Shown here piece after piece: positions 10,227 through 22,746 of a stretch of DNA of 64,000 bases (position 1 is the stretch's first letter; each line of letters begins with the position of its first letter). Source of the stretch: Macrolepiota albuminosa (Eukaryota > Basidiomycota > Agaricomycetes > Agaricales > Agaricaceae). The stretch covers positions 1,608,803 through 1,672,802 of the forward strand of contig JAMWFC010000005.1 of assembly GCA_027475525.1 (NCBI GenBank). Reading direction: 5' to 3'. Made by a program: the position numbers and the translations under genes. The notes beneath the pieces are model-generated. The model did not search any database and was not told where the DNA came from. It was given only the letters and a program-made list of their open reading frames with translations.

Positions 10227-11960
10227 AAAGTAGACTAATATACCATGGCTAAAAGGATAGAATTTGAGTACACCGTTGTATTCTTCAAAGCTTCAAGGAC
10301 AAAAAACGGCTCTCAACTTGCATATCACACCAGCACCTTTCTACGATGCTTGCAGAAAAGAGTTTCTGTTCTTTGTACCCCTACCAATTTCCACTTAACC
10401 AATCCCCCCCACCTGCACCCCCTGATAACTCGTCAAACGTGTCATAACAATTTAAATACATCGAGCCCTCTGCCCACACACCGACGACTTATCTCGCCCT
10501 TCTTCACACAACACCCTTACTTACGTGCCAACAAGCTCGCTCGCATCGCATCCAAGGACAGCACAAGGTTTTTGGACGCCGAAAGCCACCTTGCCGAATC
10601 AAGCAAAACCACATATTCGAATCATCGCAATCTCCTCAAAAAATCCAAGCACAACTTCACATTCCTCTCCCCCCCCCCTCACTTGCTCTACCCGCAGAGC
10701 CCGGCCGGCATGTGCTTCCCACTGCCCATTATCATCTAAGTGAGTTATCACAGACTCTCGTCCTCGCCCTTTTTTAATTGTTCCACAAGTTCGACTCTTT
10801 GACCCTGAAACAGGTACAGGAATCGTCAATCTTGACCAGGGAGCCACGTAGACCTCAATGAGGAGATAATTGAAAAAACGGTGGTGCGTGTGTTGAAGTC
10901 GACACTAGATAACACAGGATACGGTAAGTATCCGATCTACAGTACTTATAGTTTTAGTATGTGTATGTATGATTGGTTCACCCTCAGACTGTGTAAAATC
11001 AGCTGAGGGTGCACGTTAGGATATAGGTGAATATATATACAATTTACGCTGCATTGTTTTGTGTCTCGACAATGGGCTGTGATTGGTGTGACGGCAGCAT
11101 ATTGTCAAACGAGTCTATTCGTGTACGAATATAATAGAATAAGTATCTGGAGAGTGGGAAATCGTAAGATGCTCCATCTCCAGTTGGGCTCGATATAATG
11201 TAGCATCATAATAATGAGACATGAGCGTCATGGGTGAGTAATCAATATGAGGATTTTAAGACATGTACGAAATAATGAAAACATACGAATAATAGCGTAA
11301 TATATGATGCTCGTGTTTGGCAAACAATCCGGAGTCACTGGGCATTACCTTCAATAAGATCCTCGTCGGTTTGGTCCTTTTCATGGCCATTGCCATCGAC
11401 ACGAAACACGTCGCCGGTATGAGACTGCGTCTTGCGATGTAGGCCTCTTTTTTCTGTCCCTACGCACCACGTCGTTCCTCTGATTTGTCACATCTAACTT
11501 AGAAAAGAGTTGTATTAGTCGATGTCCAGCACCGCGCTCGTGGGCCCTTTTTGACGGAGATCTAGGCGTGTCACGTCGAGAACCACCCACTAGCAAGTCC
11601 TCACAGCTGCTCTTAATGACTCGGACAAGAGACAGCAATTGAATTTAGACAGTAAGTACACATTTCATAGAATGACTTAAGGAAATCGTGGAATGACAAA
11701 ACAGGCTTTCAGATTCGGGTTCGCGAAGCTAAATCAAGGGAGCTATTACAGAACCTCGTACACCTCCAGGCATATCCATCCTGGAATTATAGTATTCGCT
11801 CTAACCTCGTCTACGAAAGGCATATGCTTAATTCGTCGATGATGTGGATCAAGAACGTACCTGTGATGATTTTAGCTGCCTATTCCTTGAAAAACTCTTG
11901 CATGGCCATTTGGTTCTCTGGGTCATTTACCACTAATCCTATTCGATTCAAGGTCAATTC
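10227..11960 (+). other. 3' flank of acetyltransferase gene, conserved in other copies; possible small gene
   Basis: Begins with a block (ACCATGGCTAAAAGGATAGA at about 10242) shared with 32555 and 62110. The part 10430-11100 is related to 32990-34080, showing duplication of the whole gene flank. A spliced frame is conceivable: a long plus-strand frame up to about 10739, a 57-bp GT-AG intron (10740-10796) and a second exon reading RLFDPETGTGIVNLDQGAT to a TAG near 10850. It has no clear start codon and no recognised domain. Beyond 11100 there is AT-rich DNA; a minus-strand 85-codon frame (11381-11638) is of doubtful reality. Confidence 0.4.
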
Positions 11961-12753
11961 CTAGTAGATTATAGAACCCTGGTAGGTGAATTCAATCTTA
12001 CCTGACGAGACTTTCACCTGGAGAGTATTTGAGCGAATGGTGCCGGATTTTTCTCCTTTAAGGTTCTGTAACCCAGGATCCGGGAATTTAAGCCACACAT
12101 CACCATCTCCATCTGTCGTACCAGAATCCACGGTTACACCAGCGATCGGGTTTCCATTTGATCCATCTGTAACATGGAACTTGTTTGAAGAATTCACAAC
12201 GACTTCTTTGGGGCCATCCAAACGCAAGGCTATTTGTCCGGAAGGGCAAAACGCCCATAAAACCTCATCTCCCTCCTTGACCTCTAGCTGGCAACCTCCT
12301 TTCTGGGCAAATGTATAGTTGACATACAGGAACCAGTATTTCGGTAGAGTAGTACTAGTTGATGCCGGTACATGACCAATCTGGGTCCAAAAATAGTCTT
12401 CGTATTCCAGGTTCCAAGTTCTAGAGAATCAAGTCGATATAGGCTAAAACCGCTACAGGAGGTAAGGCTCACCCATTCCATGTGAAGTTTCCGGCCTTGG
12501 AAGCATCGTCAAGCGCAGCTGTTGCCACTGGAACAGGATGAGGATGTGCTTGGTTATTGGTACCGTCGCAAAGGTGTTTGTCTTGAGAAATCGGATCTAC
12601 AATGTGACCTTGCGTGGAAACATCTACATCATAGAGAGTTGAGACGTCGCCCTCGATGCGTACATTGACTTTCACAGGCTCGTTGTCACAAGACACTGCA
12701 GGGGCGAGAACAACAAAAAAGCAGGCGAGCAAGTTAAGTGCATACAGGACCAT
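11961..12753 (-). CDS. Secreted protein of DUF4430-like type
   Basis: Two exons on the minus strand (12753-12473 and 12420-11961), 246 residues, intron 52 bp ending CTCTAG. The N-terminus MVLYALNLLACFFVVLAPA is a clear signal peptide. The body reads VKVNVRIEGDVSTLYDVDV, then ASKAGNFTWNGTWNLEYEDY, GGCQLEVKEGDEVLWAF, KEVVVNSSNKFHVTDG and TVDSGTTDGDGDVWLKF, a pattern I associate with fungal secreted proteins carrying a DUF4430/transcobalamin-C-like fold followed by a carboxypeptidase-regulatory-like beta domain. No catalytic residues are evident. The last 13 codons could instead be part of a 41-bp intron, which would slightly extend the C-terminus. Function unknown; possibly cell-wall or extracellular binding. 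Confidence 0.75.
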
Positions 12754-12973
12754 GGGTGATTGCTTTCAGTTGTGTCTCAAGCTGCTTTTAAGTTAAGGAT
12801 GCATTGATGAAGAACCGCTGCCCTTACTTGGCTGAAGCGTAAGAACGCTTTTTTAGTTTAGATTGAAACTTTTCATAACGATGGTTGTCTCACACCCTTA
12901 CGATATATAGGATGCTAGACCTAATTACAAGGGTGAAATATCAGCAAATGCACAGTGCTAGCTGTATTCGCAC
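12754..12973. other. Upstream region of the secreted-protein gene
   Basis: Promoter-side sequence of the minus-strand gene with a TATATAT stretch near 12903-12909. No gene seen. Confidence 0.35.
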
Positions 12974-13124
12974 TTCAGCGAACCACAAAAAAGCCTTAGC
13001 TGATCCGAATTCTTCAGCGAACCAAAAAGAAGCCTTATGTAGCTGATCCAAATTCATTGAACCAAAAAGAAGTCTTATGTAGCTGATCCGAATTCTTCAG
13101 CGAACCAAAAAGAAGCCTTATGTA
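12974..13124. repeat. Minisatellite (39-43 bp units) split by a transposon
   Basis: Imperfect direct repeats of a unit resembling TTCAGCGAACCAAAAAGAAG followed by CCTTATGTAGCTGATCCGAATTC start at 12974, 13013, 13056 and 13096. The fourth unit stops at TATGTA (13124) and resumes at 23158 (GCTGATCCGAATTC), with a fifth diverged unit up to about 23205. The array was therefore about five units long before a transposon inserted at its TA. Confidence 0.85.
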
Positions 13125-14709
13125 CAGTTGCGGACAATCAAACACGACAAATTTGATATCTCCGAAACCCTAATTTTTTGGGTCAAACTGACTTCAGATA
13201 TGAACTCAGCACATCGAAATACGTTAAAAAACACCTTTCCGAAGTTTTTCCCACGAGTAGTTCAGGACCGCCAAAATTTTGAGCAATTTCAGAGAAAATT
13301 TTCACTATCTAGAGTACTTGTATCTAGTTTAAGACAGCTTCAATGGACATCATTGCCTGCTGAGAAACCTGGCGATGTTGTTTCTGCTTTTGTACTGCCC
13401 ATGCCGCCGCTTTGCCAGTTAGCCCCATATGATAAGCACTCATAAACCGCCAAGTTCGGTTGATGAAACGCCAAATTACAATCTCTGGACATGCATCAAG
13501 ATATTTCACTGCAGCTTCCTTTGCCTCTGCAAAAGTATTCTTTGGAATTTCGCTGTATCAATACTTGACCCAACCCCAATACTTCAGATGTTTAGCTTCA
13601 GTAGACCCATAGATAATATAAAATTTGTACCATTTCAATTGGATTAAGCTCACAATGGAACTTTGGCAAGAAGATGCATTCATGTCCTTGGTTCTTGATC
13701 AGAATCTCAAGCTGTGAGATTTGATTTGCAAAGTCTTCTTGGTGACTAAGAATCTGTGCCATGCAACAGTCACGATTTTCAATGGGACAGACTGGAGAAC
13801 ACTTTGCATGTTTCTTGTCAACCTTGAATCCATGCTCCTTGAGAACTCATTCAAGTCCTTTGGGTTGACCATCAGGAAGAGTCATTTTCTGCACTTTTCC
13901 TCAATACGCTGGATATGGATTTGTTTCAGGGATGATAGTGTCACATTGCGTCCATTGTTGGCCACCATCAGATTTATTCATCTCGAAAGCTTTCAGTGCA
14001 TCTGGTGGAAGGGATGCATGAGCCGATGACTGATCAAAGATAAACAACCCAGTGCAATTGGGATGTGCCTTCTCAAAGACATGGATTGTCTTGTCAACTT
14101 GAGCAAGCAATTGTTTGGCATCCCACCATGGATCACCATTAGAACCTGGATAGATAATTTCACGAGCTTCTTCAATCACAGCACCATCAGCATCATGATA
14201 AACCAGACGTCCAGTTTCAGCATTGATAAAATCAGAAACATGAATTAGTCTTCCTCGCCCTTTCTTCTGTAAAATGGTTTGATCAACCTTCATCCTTGAG
14301 AATATTGGTATGTCAGTAAATAAGTTTATTTTAATGAACCTGACACTTACCATGCACTTTGCTTGTACTCATTTACTGTAAGACATGATTCATCTTGAAA
14401 ACATGCAATGACCTCCTTTTCTCCTGGCTTCAGAGTCGGAGGAATACGCTTCAGCTCAGGTCCTTCATACTTTGCCATCTGCCGTTCAAACTCAGCCATT
14501 GTGGGAAGGAAGACATTCTGCCGATATGCCACAACATCAGCATGCTCATGTCCATCCATATACACACCCTTTCGCAAGACCGTCAAACGCCTGACTAGCA
14601 TCCATCTTTTCATATCCCTTCAAATGCAACATTGCAAAGCCTCGCAAAGCTAGAAGCTGGTTGATTTGGCTGGGTGACAAAGAATTCTTGTGTTTCTTCA
14701 GATCAGCAT

Positions 14710-15541
14710 TGTCAGGTTCCGCTGAGTTGGGGGCTTTCTGGGAAAGCAATTGCCCTTACAATGCGGACTTGACCCATGGATACTCGGGTGTCTGGAACTC
14801 CAGGGCTAGGACTCCGGGGTTCAAGACGTGGACAGGGGAGTCCCGGGAGAGGGGACTTGGTCTGGGGGTTTTGGGGGGTAGCTGGGGAGTTCAGGTGGGG
14901 GTCGAGTCGTGAACCGGAGGTTCTAAGACGAGACCAAGTTAGTAAATTAAAGTCGTGAAGTGTGTACCAATCTTAGAGCACGCGAGTATTCAAGCGTGCC
15001 AGTCAAGTGTGCCAGTCAATGTGTACCAATCAAATAGAGGGCACACAACAATTCAAGTAACCAAGTGAAAACAGTATAAGCAGTGTAATATCAAGACTAG
15101 CGAATACAACAGGGAACTACGCTATAAGTACTACGGGACCGGGTCTCAGGGTTCTGGGGTGTCTGAGATGGGTTCCGGGAGTCATTGAGTAGCAGGCAGG
15201 GACTGTATACCTGGATCGCGCGTGTGGGGCACGCGATCAATTGGCACGGAGAGGATGGTGATGCGTGATGCGTGATGGCCGGGAACGAGTCACGTGATCC
15301 GATCGTTGATCGGGGCTGGTGGCGGCTGATGGCAGTCCTTGATGCGCATGATGGCGGTGTCAGCGGTTGTGATGGCGGGGCGTGTCCTGTGGGGTTGGAG
15401 GGAGGGTCCCGGTCCTTGATGCGCATGATGGCGGTGTCAGCGGTTGTGATGGCGGGGCGTGTCCTGTGGGGTTGGAGGGAGGGTCCCGGATGGTGTTCCG
15501 GGGGTGTCCCGGGGTGGGCCCGGAGGGGAGGGGTCGTGACA
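14710..15541 (-). repeat. Solo LTR, family C, TSD AGCAT
   Basis: TGTCAGGTTCCG...GGGTCGTGACA flanked by AGCAT at 14705-14709 and 15542-15546. It belongs to the same family as 38202-38990, 48506-49988 and 48952-49685. Its 832 bp include one 77-bp tandem duplication. Confidence 0.88.
15336..15489 (+). repeat. Perfect 77-bp tandem duplication (3)
   Basis: Identical 77-bp units inside the solo LTR (offset match 15335-15412 against 15412-15489). Other LTRs of the family have one copy. Confidence 0.93.
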
Positions 15542-16352
15542 AGCATCAATTTGTTTACGCAAGTCGTTCCAATTTCGAATTTCAGATCCACCACCAATAG
15601 CTTCCTCAAGTTCACCCTCAAGTTCATCCTCCCATCCATCCTCATGATCTACAGCTCCACTAACACTCTCCTGTCGGATGCTGATACCAGGTTCCAGAGG
15701 AATTTCAACTTCGACACTCTCCTGTCGGACACTGATCTCGGAACTCTGAATATCTGTGTCTTCTTGCTCAGCATCCGAGTCTGAGTCAAAAGTCTTGCAA
15801 TCTGTGGCTGCAGGAGATGAAATCTGAGTTGAGGTTTCTGCAGATCGTGGTACGGCCTTTTGCAATGTCGTAAAAAAAGAATCAAGGTTTGTTTGTGTCT
15901 TCCAGATCTTTCGATATTGTTCCTTTGTGCGTTGTGATTTACTCATCACATTGGGGCCTTTTTTGTAGGTTGATGATCGTTCTGTACCATTGAATTCAGA
16001 TGTCAGTGATAAGAGGCAGAATTTATTTCGGCACACCTGTTCTTTTTCTTTTCTTTTTCCTGAGTTCTCGAGGCAGCCACTCATCATTTAGATCATCATC
16101 CTTATGAGCAAGCTTGACAAGCCTTTCGGTGAGTTCTTGATCACTCCAGTCCCTATCTTCTTCCTCTAATTCAATTTCCTCACCATTATCTTGTATTTCC
16201 TCTATGAAGTCCTCATCCAAAGCAAATCTCTTATTCTCCCAAATCATTTCATCGTTGACATCATGTCTGGTACCATCATCAGGACTAGATGCTCGAGATC
16301 GGTCAGATTTGTCAATGTCATATGTGGGACTGATGGCATGGGAGATAGTCAC

Positions 16353-16864
16353 TGTAAGGGTGACCTCCGGAGGTTGTGGCACTATCACACAACTAGCAGA
16401 GGGAAATCCAAAGTATATTAGAACGAAATAATAATGACATGTCGGTAACTACTTGCCTGGCAGAGGGAAATCCAAAGAGAACAAGTCTAAGGATTTACTC
16501 GGCCAGGCGTGGCACATCAGCATCGGTGGCAGAGGCGTGGGAACCAACTGTACATCACATCAGATCACTAACCCTAACCCCTGGTATAGGCCCAGTCTTG
16601 TTTGGCGCTGTTTACCAGTACTGGTGGATGCTTGCCAGGGGTGAAGCAAGGATGAGGTCATGATATGGGTACCGATAGAGAGCCAGAGTTGAAGCGTAGG
16701 TGAGGGAACTGGACCGGTGCCAAATGGAGGTAATCTAGACCTCTGGGGCCCTAAACAGTCTCTGTGGTCCTGGAGGTCAATTAAAGGTGTCCCGGGGCAG
16801 TCAGAGTGAATGTTGTAGTAGCATAGAATGAAGAAATAAGAAAAGAGAAGGAGGTCCCCTGACA
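16353..16864 (-). repeat. 3' LTR of the gypsy element
   Basis: 512 bp, TGTAAGGG...CCTGACA. The end of the pol ORF is 12 bp away. Confidence 0.93.
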
Positions 16865-16875
16865 TCACCCCCCCT

Positions 16876-19800
16876 CTAGCATGTGGCGTCTCGATGTGTG
16901 GGGTAGAAGAAGTTGCGTATTGCCTGGTTGACCACCAAGATACCATGCACAGCCCGAGGTGCGCTGGGGTGCTGCTGGTGGAACTCTCTGACCAGCCTGG
17001 GGGTGTGCACATTCTCCTGGGGCTCCCAAGAGATGTCTTCGATGCCATAGCCCTTCCATTTGATCTTGTACTGGAGGCGACCCCGGAACAGTTGACTGTC
17101 CAGAATGGCCTCCACTTCATACTCCTTGTTCTGACCAACAATGACTGGTGGAGGAGGGGAGTCTGGACGGTGACCTGGAATTGGATCTGCTGGCGCCGGG
17201 GTCAACTTGACTACATTGAAGACCGGGTGGAGCTGGTGCATCCCTACTGGTAGCCAGAGGCAGTATGCTAGTGGACCCACCTGCCGTTCAATCACAAAGG
17301 GTTCTAACTGGCGATGGGACAGCTTCTTTGATGGACGAGTAGTGGTGATGTTGGATACATCCAGATAGACCCGGTCTCCAGGCTTGTACTGAGGGGCCGG
17401 GGTCCGTCTCCGGTCATAGTATCGTGCCATGTCATCCTTGGCTTTTGTTAGCGCTGCCTTAGCTTCCTCTTGAGCTATCCACATCCGGTCTACAAAGTCA
17501 TTTACAGCTTCATTGTCCGATGGGTGTTGACGGGGTTCGAAGCCCATGCGGGGATGCCATCTGGTGTCAAGGAAGAATGGGGAGACCTGAGTGCTGGAAT
17601 GTGTGTGGTTGTTGTACTGGAACTCCGCATCAGGGAGCAGCTCATCCCAGTCGTCCTGGCACTCATTGCAGAAGAGCCAGAGGTACTGTTCAAGCTCCTG
17701 GTTTACGCGCTCAGTCTGACTGTCAGACTGGGGGTGATAGGCTGTAGAGGTGTGGAGCTTCACATTCAACAACCGGTAGAGCTCCTGTGTGAACTCTGCT
17801 ATGAACTGAGGGCCCCGGTCCAAGATGTAGACATCAGAGAGGCCATGGAGCTTCCAGATGTTTCTCCGGTACAAATTGGCAGCACCCATGGCAGAGCAGG
17901 TAGTGTGCGTGGAGATGAAGTGGGCTTGTTTGCCATAAAGGTCTATGACGACCATGATCGCATCGTACCCATGGGCATCAGGTAGCTCCACAATGAAGTC
18001 CACAGACGCTATGCTCCATCGCTCTGCCAGGACTGTGAGAGGGTGGAGCTGACCAGTGGGGAGACGGCGTTGAGGCTTGGTCCGGAGACAGAGATCGCAG
18101 GTACTGGTGTAAGATCCAATGTACTGGGACATCTGGGGCCACCAGTAATTCCGGGACACCAGCTCCAAGGTCTTCCAGTGGCCTGGGTGTCCAGCAATCC
18201 GGGAGTCGTGGTGCTGCTCGACAATCTTTCGGCATAGCTCCAGGATGTTGGGCACGTAGATGTGGTCCCAGAAGGTTAGAAGACCATCCTGGAGGGCCCA
18301 CTCGTCAGTTCGGACAGACCTGGCACTGGAGGCAGGCCCAGACTTCAGAGCCATGGCAGCCTTGGCAACAAGGTCTTCATGCTTACCATCCCAGTTGCCT
18401 CGTTGAATCTCCCGGAGGATGCTGACCTCAGCACCTTGTACCGCCACGCCCTCCATGGCCTGGATAGCAAAGAGCTCGGGCCGGAGGAGAACAATATTGC
18501 TGTTATCTTCACCCCCAGTCCCGTGGTCAGCTCTCCGGGACAGTGCGTCTGGCTTACCCATGCTGCAGCCAGGCTTGTGGTGCAGGGAGAAGTCAAAGTT
18601 GGCCAGATAGAGAGACCAGCGGGCCTGCCAGCAGTTGAGCTTTTTAGCGGTCCGGAAATACTCCAAGTTCTTGTGGTCAGTCCAAACCTCAAACTTGTGC
18701 CGCGCGCCCTTGAGGAAGTGCCGCCACTCTTTGAAGGCTCGAATGATGGCCAGCATCTCCTTGTTGTGGATCTCATAGTTGCGCTTGACCACGTTTAGGC
18801 TCTTGGAGTAGAAGGCCACCAGATGCCACTTCTTATCCTCCCCGGATTGCTGTGACAAGACTGCTCCGGTGGCAAAGTCAGAGCTGTCGGCCTCAACACA
18901 GAAGGGAGAGTCATCATCTGGGAAGAGGAGAACGGGCTTGGAGGTGACTGCCAACTTGAGAGCTTCGAAGGCGGTACGCTCTGGGGCTCCCCAATGCCAA
19001 GCCACATCCTTCACAGTGAGGTCAAACAGTGGGTGGGTGTGGTGCGAGAAGTTCTGAATAAACTGCCGGTAGAAGTTAGTGAAGCCTAGAAAGGCCTGTA
19101 CCTCCTTCTTGTTCCGGGGCTCTGGCCACTCAGCTACTCCAGCCACCTTCACCGGGTCCATCTCCGCCGCACCATGTGAGATGATCAGCCCCAAGTACTC
19201 GATCTGGGTCTGTTCAAACTCACACTTCTCTGGTTTGAGGTAGAGCTGGTGCTGGCGGAGACGTTCCAAGACAATGCATGTGATCTGGCGATGCTCCTCT
19301 AGCATCTGGGTGTAAATGAGGATGTCATCAAGGTACACACAGACCATGCCTTCCACAATGAGGTCCCAGAAGATGTCATTCATCATTGTCTGAAAGGTGG
19401 CGGAGCTGTTAGTGAGTCCAAAAAACATGACCAGAGGTTCAAACAGTCCATGGTTGGTCCGGAATGCAGCCTTCCACTCGTCTCCCTCTTGGATGCGCAC
19501 ATTGTTGTAGCCCCACCAGACATCCAACTTGGTGAAGTACCAGGCCCCCCAGAGGTTGTTTATGAGCTCCGTGATGAGGGGAAGCAGGTATCGGTTTCAC
19601 CATCATTGCATTGAGAACGCGGTAGTCCTGCACTAGACGAAGGGAGCCATCCTTCTTCTTAATGAAGAAGACCAGGGAAGCCATGGGTGACTTAGAGGGA
19701 CGGATATGGCCGGAGTCAAGGTTCTCTTGGAGGAAGGCATCGAGCTCGTCCTGTTCCTTGGGCGCAAGCGGGTAGACCTTGCAGTTAGCTGGGGCTGAGT

Positions 19801-20887
19801 CTGGTACCAACTCAATGGCATGATCCCACTGCTTACGCTCCAGGAGAGAGTCAAAGGAGGCTTTGGAAAACACATCCTCAAAGTCATGGAGATACACTGG
19901 CATGGCGTCGTGGAAGGACCAGGGTGTGGAGTTGGCCGCAAATGCCTGTGCAAGCCGCTGCGAGGTGGTCTGGCTGGCCCGGACCTCAGCAATGAAGGGC
20001 AGGGCATGCAGGGCAGTTGCGTAGACACGGTCTCCAACCTCAATGGCCTTGTCTGGGAGGGCTGGATCTGGGGCATCACAGAAGTCATGGTGGCCTTCCT
20101 CAGTTGCCATGACATCACAACCCCGGGCATCCTCATAGAGGGCCTCTTTACAAGGGAATGCCAGGAGAGGTGGGTCAATCAAATTGAGGTCAGCATAGGG
20201 GAGGTAACCCACACAACAGGCCCGGATAGCAGCGTGCTCCTGAACCTCCATGCACCATGCTTCTTTAGCCTCAGCTGCACAGGTGGCACATCTCCGGGGA
20301 CACCGGCTCATGGTCACTTCACCCCGGGCCCAATCTACCTCAGAATTGTGCTCCCAGAGCCAGGTGAAACCAAGGATCATGTCTTGCTTGCCTAGGCTGG
20401 TGACCGCAAAGACAGCCCGCTCCGCATGAGACCGGTACCAGAGGACGAGATCTACTACAGAGCTTATGGCACCGGCCTTGTTTGGTGTTCCATCGATATT
20501 GAACACCGGGATGGATTTAGTGAGCGGCCGGGTGGTCAGCCCCTGTCGCCTCACAAACTTGGCATCCAGGAACAGGCCAGTGGCTCCGCTATTCAGGAGA
20601 GCTACCACTTGGTGAGTCTGCTGGGTGTCGGTGGTCTCGATCTCCACCTCGAGGCGCAAGAAGTTGGTGGAGGGTGCAGAGGCCACAACATACTTGCATG
20701 GCAGCCGTTTCTCCCAGGCCAGGGGACCATGTGAGCGAGGCATCAAAGGCAGAGGGGGATTTTGTACGTCTGGAGGGGTGCTTACAGGTTCAGTCATGGA
20801 GGGGTCAATACCAGAACATATATTGATGCTCTCTACAGACAGACATGCGAACTGGTTAGCCCCGGGCGATGGAGGCGTACTCTCCAT
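16876..20887 (-). pseudogene. pol polyprotein of the gypsy element (one frameshift)
   Basis: First part (20887-about 19594): protease motif LLNSGATGLF, in which the catalytic Asp of the family D-S-G triad reads Asn, then the start of reverse transcriptase (RLVQDYRVLNAMMVK). About one extra base near 19593-19595 shifts the frame; the second part continues RYLLPLITELIN and the 883-codon frame 19527-16876. It contains RT with intact YLDD (VCVYLDDILIYT), RNase H (FCVEADSSDFATG), an HHCC zinc finger (HPGHW...CDLCLRTK), integrase D-D-E (VDFIVEL, LDRGPQFIAEF, QTERVNQELEQ) and a C-terminal chromodomain at residues about 802-855 (EYEVEAILDS...YKIKWKGY...SWEPQENV). This identifies a chromovirus-type element expected to target heterochromatin. 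Confidence 0.93.
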
Positions 20888-20898
20888 CCGTCACCAGA

Positions 20899-22176
20899 CT
20901 AAAAATCCTGCTCTGGGACTGGGAGGGGGGTGCAAGCGCCGCTCTCCTCTAAGCCCGGGGGTGGTGTGTCAGGTGAGGGGTCACCAACTGCATCCTTTGC
21001 TGCTAGCAGCTCCTCCTGCTCCACTGCTGAGAGGTAACGTACCTCCATGCCCAGTGGGCAGTGCTGGGCAAAATGCCCTGGCTTTCCACAACGCCGGCAT
21101 AACATAGGCAGGGATTGTCGCTGCCGGGATGCATCCACGTCCATGGGGATGCCTGGAGGAAGTGGGTGGAGTGCTGGGTGTGCTGGAGGCATGGAGACTG
21201 GAACCATGGACACCGGAGGCATGAACTGGGGACCTGGTGCTGGGGCTGGGCGATGATGAAGGTGTGGCCAGTGCAGCTCACGCTTGATTTCCATGAGCTG
21301 CCACTGGTCCCAGGCCACCTTGTACCAAGTGGTGATCTGTTCATCATCTGGGCATCCTTCGGCCAGGTTGTCGATGCACTCCATCAGAGTTGGGTGGAGA
21401 CCGTCCCAGAACGTGAGGCAGAGCTGCAGACTGTCCGGGTAGTTGGCCTGCTCCACCAAGGCTCAGAACGAGTCGATGTACTCGTCTAAGGTCCGCTTGC
21501 CCTGTCCATACTGATCACGATCCCGGAGGGTGAGTGCGGCAGTTTTAGCAGGGTCAATGTGGAAGAACTCCGCCCAGAAGTCTGCCTCAAAGGCAGCCCA
21601 ATTGGCAAAGCTGTCAATACCCCCGGAACGCTGATAAACCCAGAGTGCATAGGTGGAGGCGCGCCCGGCCTTCATGTATGAAAGTACCCAAGCTATCTTC
21701 AGTGCATCGGAGTCGAAAGCATTGCCACTCAGGTAAATGTAGGTCAGGCATGACTGCAAGAAACATTCTCCGGAGGCGCGGTCACCCTCATAAGCATCTG
21801 GTAGTGCAGGCCAGGGGATGTGGGCCCGGGGCACTGCTGTAGGAGGCAGAGCGACCAGAGTTTCTGGTAGAGCCACGAGAGGAGGCACTGGGACTGGAGT
21901 TTCCATGGCAGTGGGGGGAACTGGGGTTAGGCGCTCTAAGAGTGCCTGGAGAGACTGGGAAATGGTTTCAGTGGTTTGTCGGAGGGTGGCGAGTTCGGTG
22001 GTGTTGTGGGTAAGAGATGCTTGAGTAATCTGCACCTGAGCTTCTAAGTGTAGCAAGCGAGTCCAGGCTTCATCCTGGGGGGCCAGGGCATCCAAGGGAG
22101 CTTCTGAATTGGCAAGCTGAGACATAGAAACTGTACAGGTGTGTAAAGCTGGTGGGGAAGCGACAAGTAGGGGCAC
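20899..22176 (-). pseudogene. gag of the gypsy element (nonsense mutation)
   Basis: A structural nucleocapsid precursor. The frame from ATG 22176 ends at TGA 21463-21465 (LDEYIDSF*), then continues in the same frame with ALVEQANYPDSLQLC; relatives have Trp here, so this is a single TGG-to-TGA change. Near the C-terminus is a CCHC zinc knuckle, CRRCGKPGHFAQHC, followed by a Pro-rich tail. Protease/pol begins in another frame 12 bp after the gag stop, so frameshifting normally joins them. Confidence 0.9.
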
Positions 22177-22221
22177 AAGAGACTTGGCAGGCTACGAGGG
22201 GCTTCCAGACCAGAATTAGAG

Positions 22222-22232
22222 AGACTTGTTCT
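22222..22232 (-). promoter_or_regulatory. Self-priming primer binding site of the gypsy element
   Basis: On the minus strand, two bases inside the 5' LTR edge, the sequence is AGAACAAGTCT. It is perfectly complementary to AGACTTGTTCT within the 5' LTR (minus strand, 22370-22360). A transcript starting at 22370 could fold its 5' end onto this site, as in Tf1/sushi-group elements that prime reverse transcription without a tRNA. Confidence 0.6.
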
Positions 22233-22234
22233 GC

Positions 22235-22746
22235 TGTAAGGGCGACCTCCGGAGGTTGTGGCACTATCACACAACTGGCAGAGGGAAATCTAAAGTATAT
22301 TAGAATGAAATAATAATGACACGTCGGTCACTACTTGCCTGGCAGAGGGAAATCCAAAAAGAACAAGTCTAAGGATTCACTCAGCCAGGCATGGCACATC
22401 AGCATCGGTGGCGGAGGCATGGGAACCAACTGTACATCACATCGGACCACTAACCCTAACCCCCAGTATAGGCCCGGTCTTGTTTGACACTGTTTACCAG
22501 TACTGGTGGATGCTTGCCGGGGGTGAAGCAAGGATGAGGTCATGATATGGGTACTGATAGAGAGCCAGAGTCGAAGCGTACATGATGGAACTGGACTGGT
22601 GCCAAATGGAGGTAATCTAGACCTCTGGGGCCCTAAACAGTCTCTGTGGTCCCAGAGGTCAATTAAAGGTGTCCCGGGGCAGTCAGAGTGAATGTTGTAG
22701 TAGCATAGAATGAAGAAATAAGAAAAGAGAAGGAGGTCTCCTGACA
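22235..22746 (-). repeat. 5' LTR of the gypsy element
   Basis: 512 bp, TGTAAGGG...CCTGACA, followed by GTCAC. Contains the predicted transcription start AGACTTGTTCT (minus strand from 22370). No obvious TATA box precedes it. Confidence 0.93.

Larger units (their letters stand above)
16353..22746 (-). mobile_element. Ty3/gypsy chromodomain retrotransposon, complete structure, TSD GTCAC
   Basis: 6,394-bp element with two 512-bp LTRs in direct orientation, flanked by GTCAC at 16348-16352 and 22747-22751. Genes read on the minus strand: gag 22176-20899, protease/RT/RNase H/integrase/chromodomain 20887-16876. A polypurine run (GAGGGGGGGTGA on the minus strand) lies at 16865-16878 beside the 3' LTR. 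Gag carries one nonsense mutation and pol one frameshift, so this copy is not autonomous. The LTRs differ at roughly 29 positions by my count, nearly all transitions, so the insertion is not recent. Confidence 0.95.

Noticed and set aside
12974..13124. CRISPR-like direct repeats
   Set aside because: Units are contiguous with no unique spacers, diverge from each other, and the genome is eukaryotic; it is a minisatellite.
17470..17985. Plus-strand ORF of 171 codons within the gypsy element
   Set aside because: Antisense to the conserved integrase domain.
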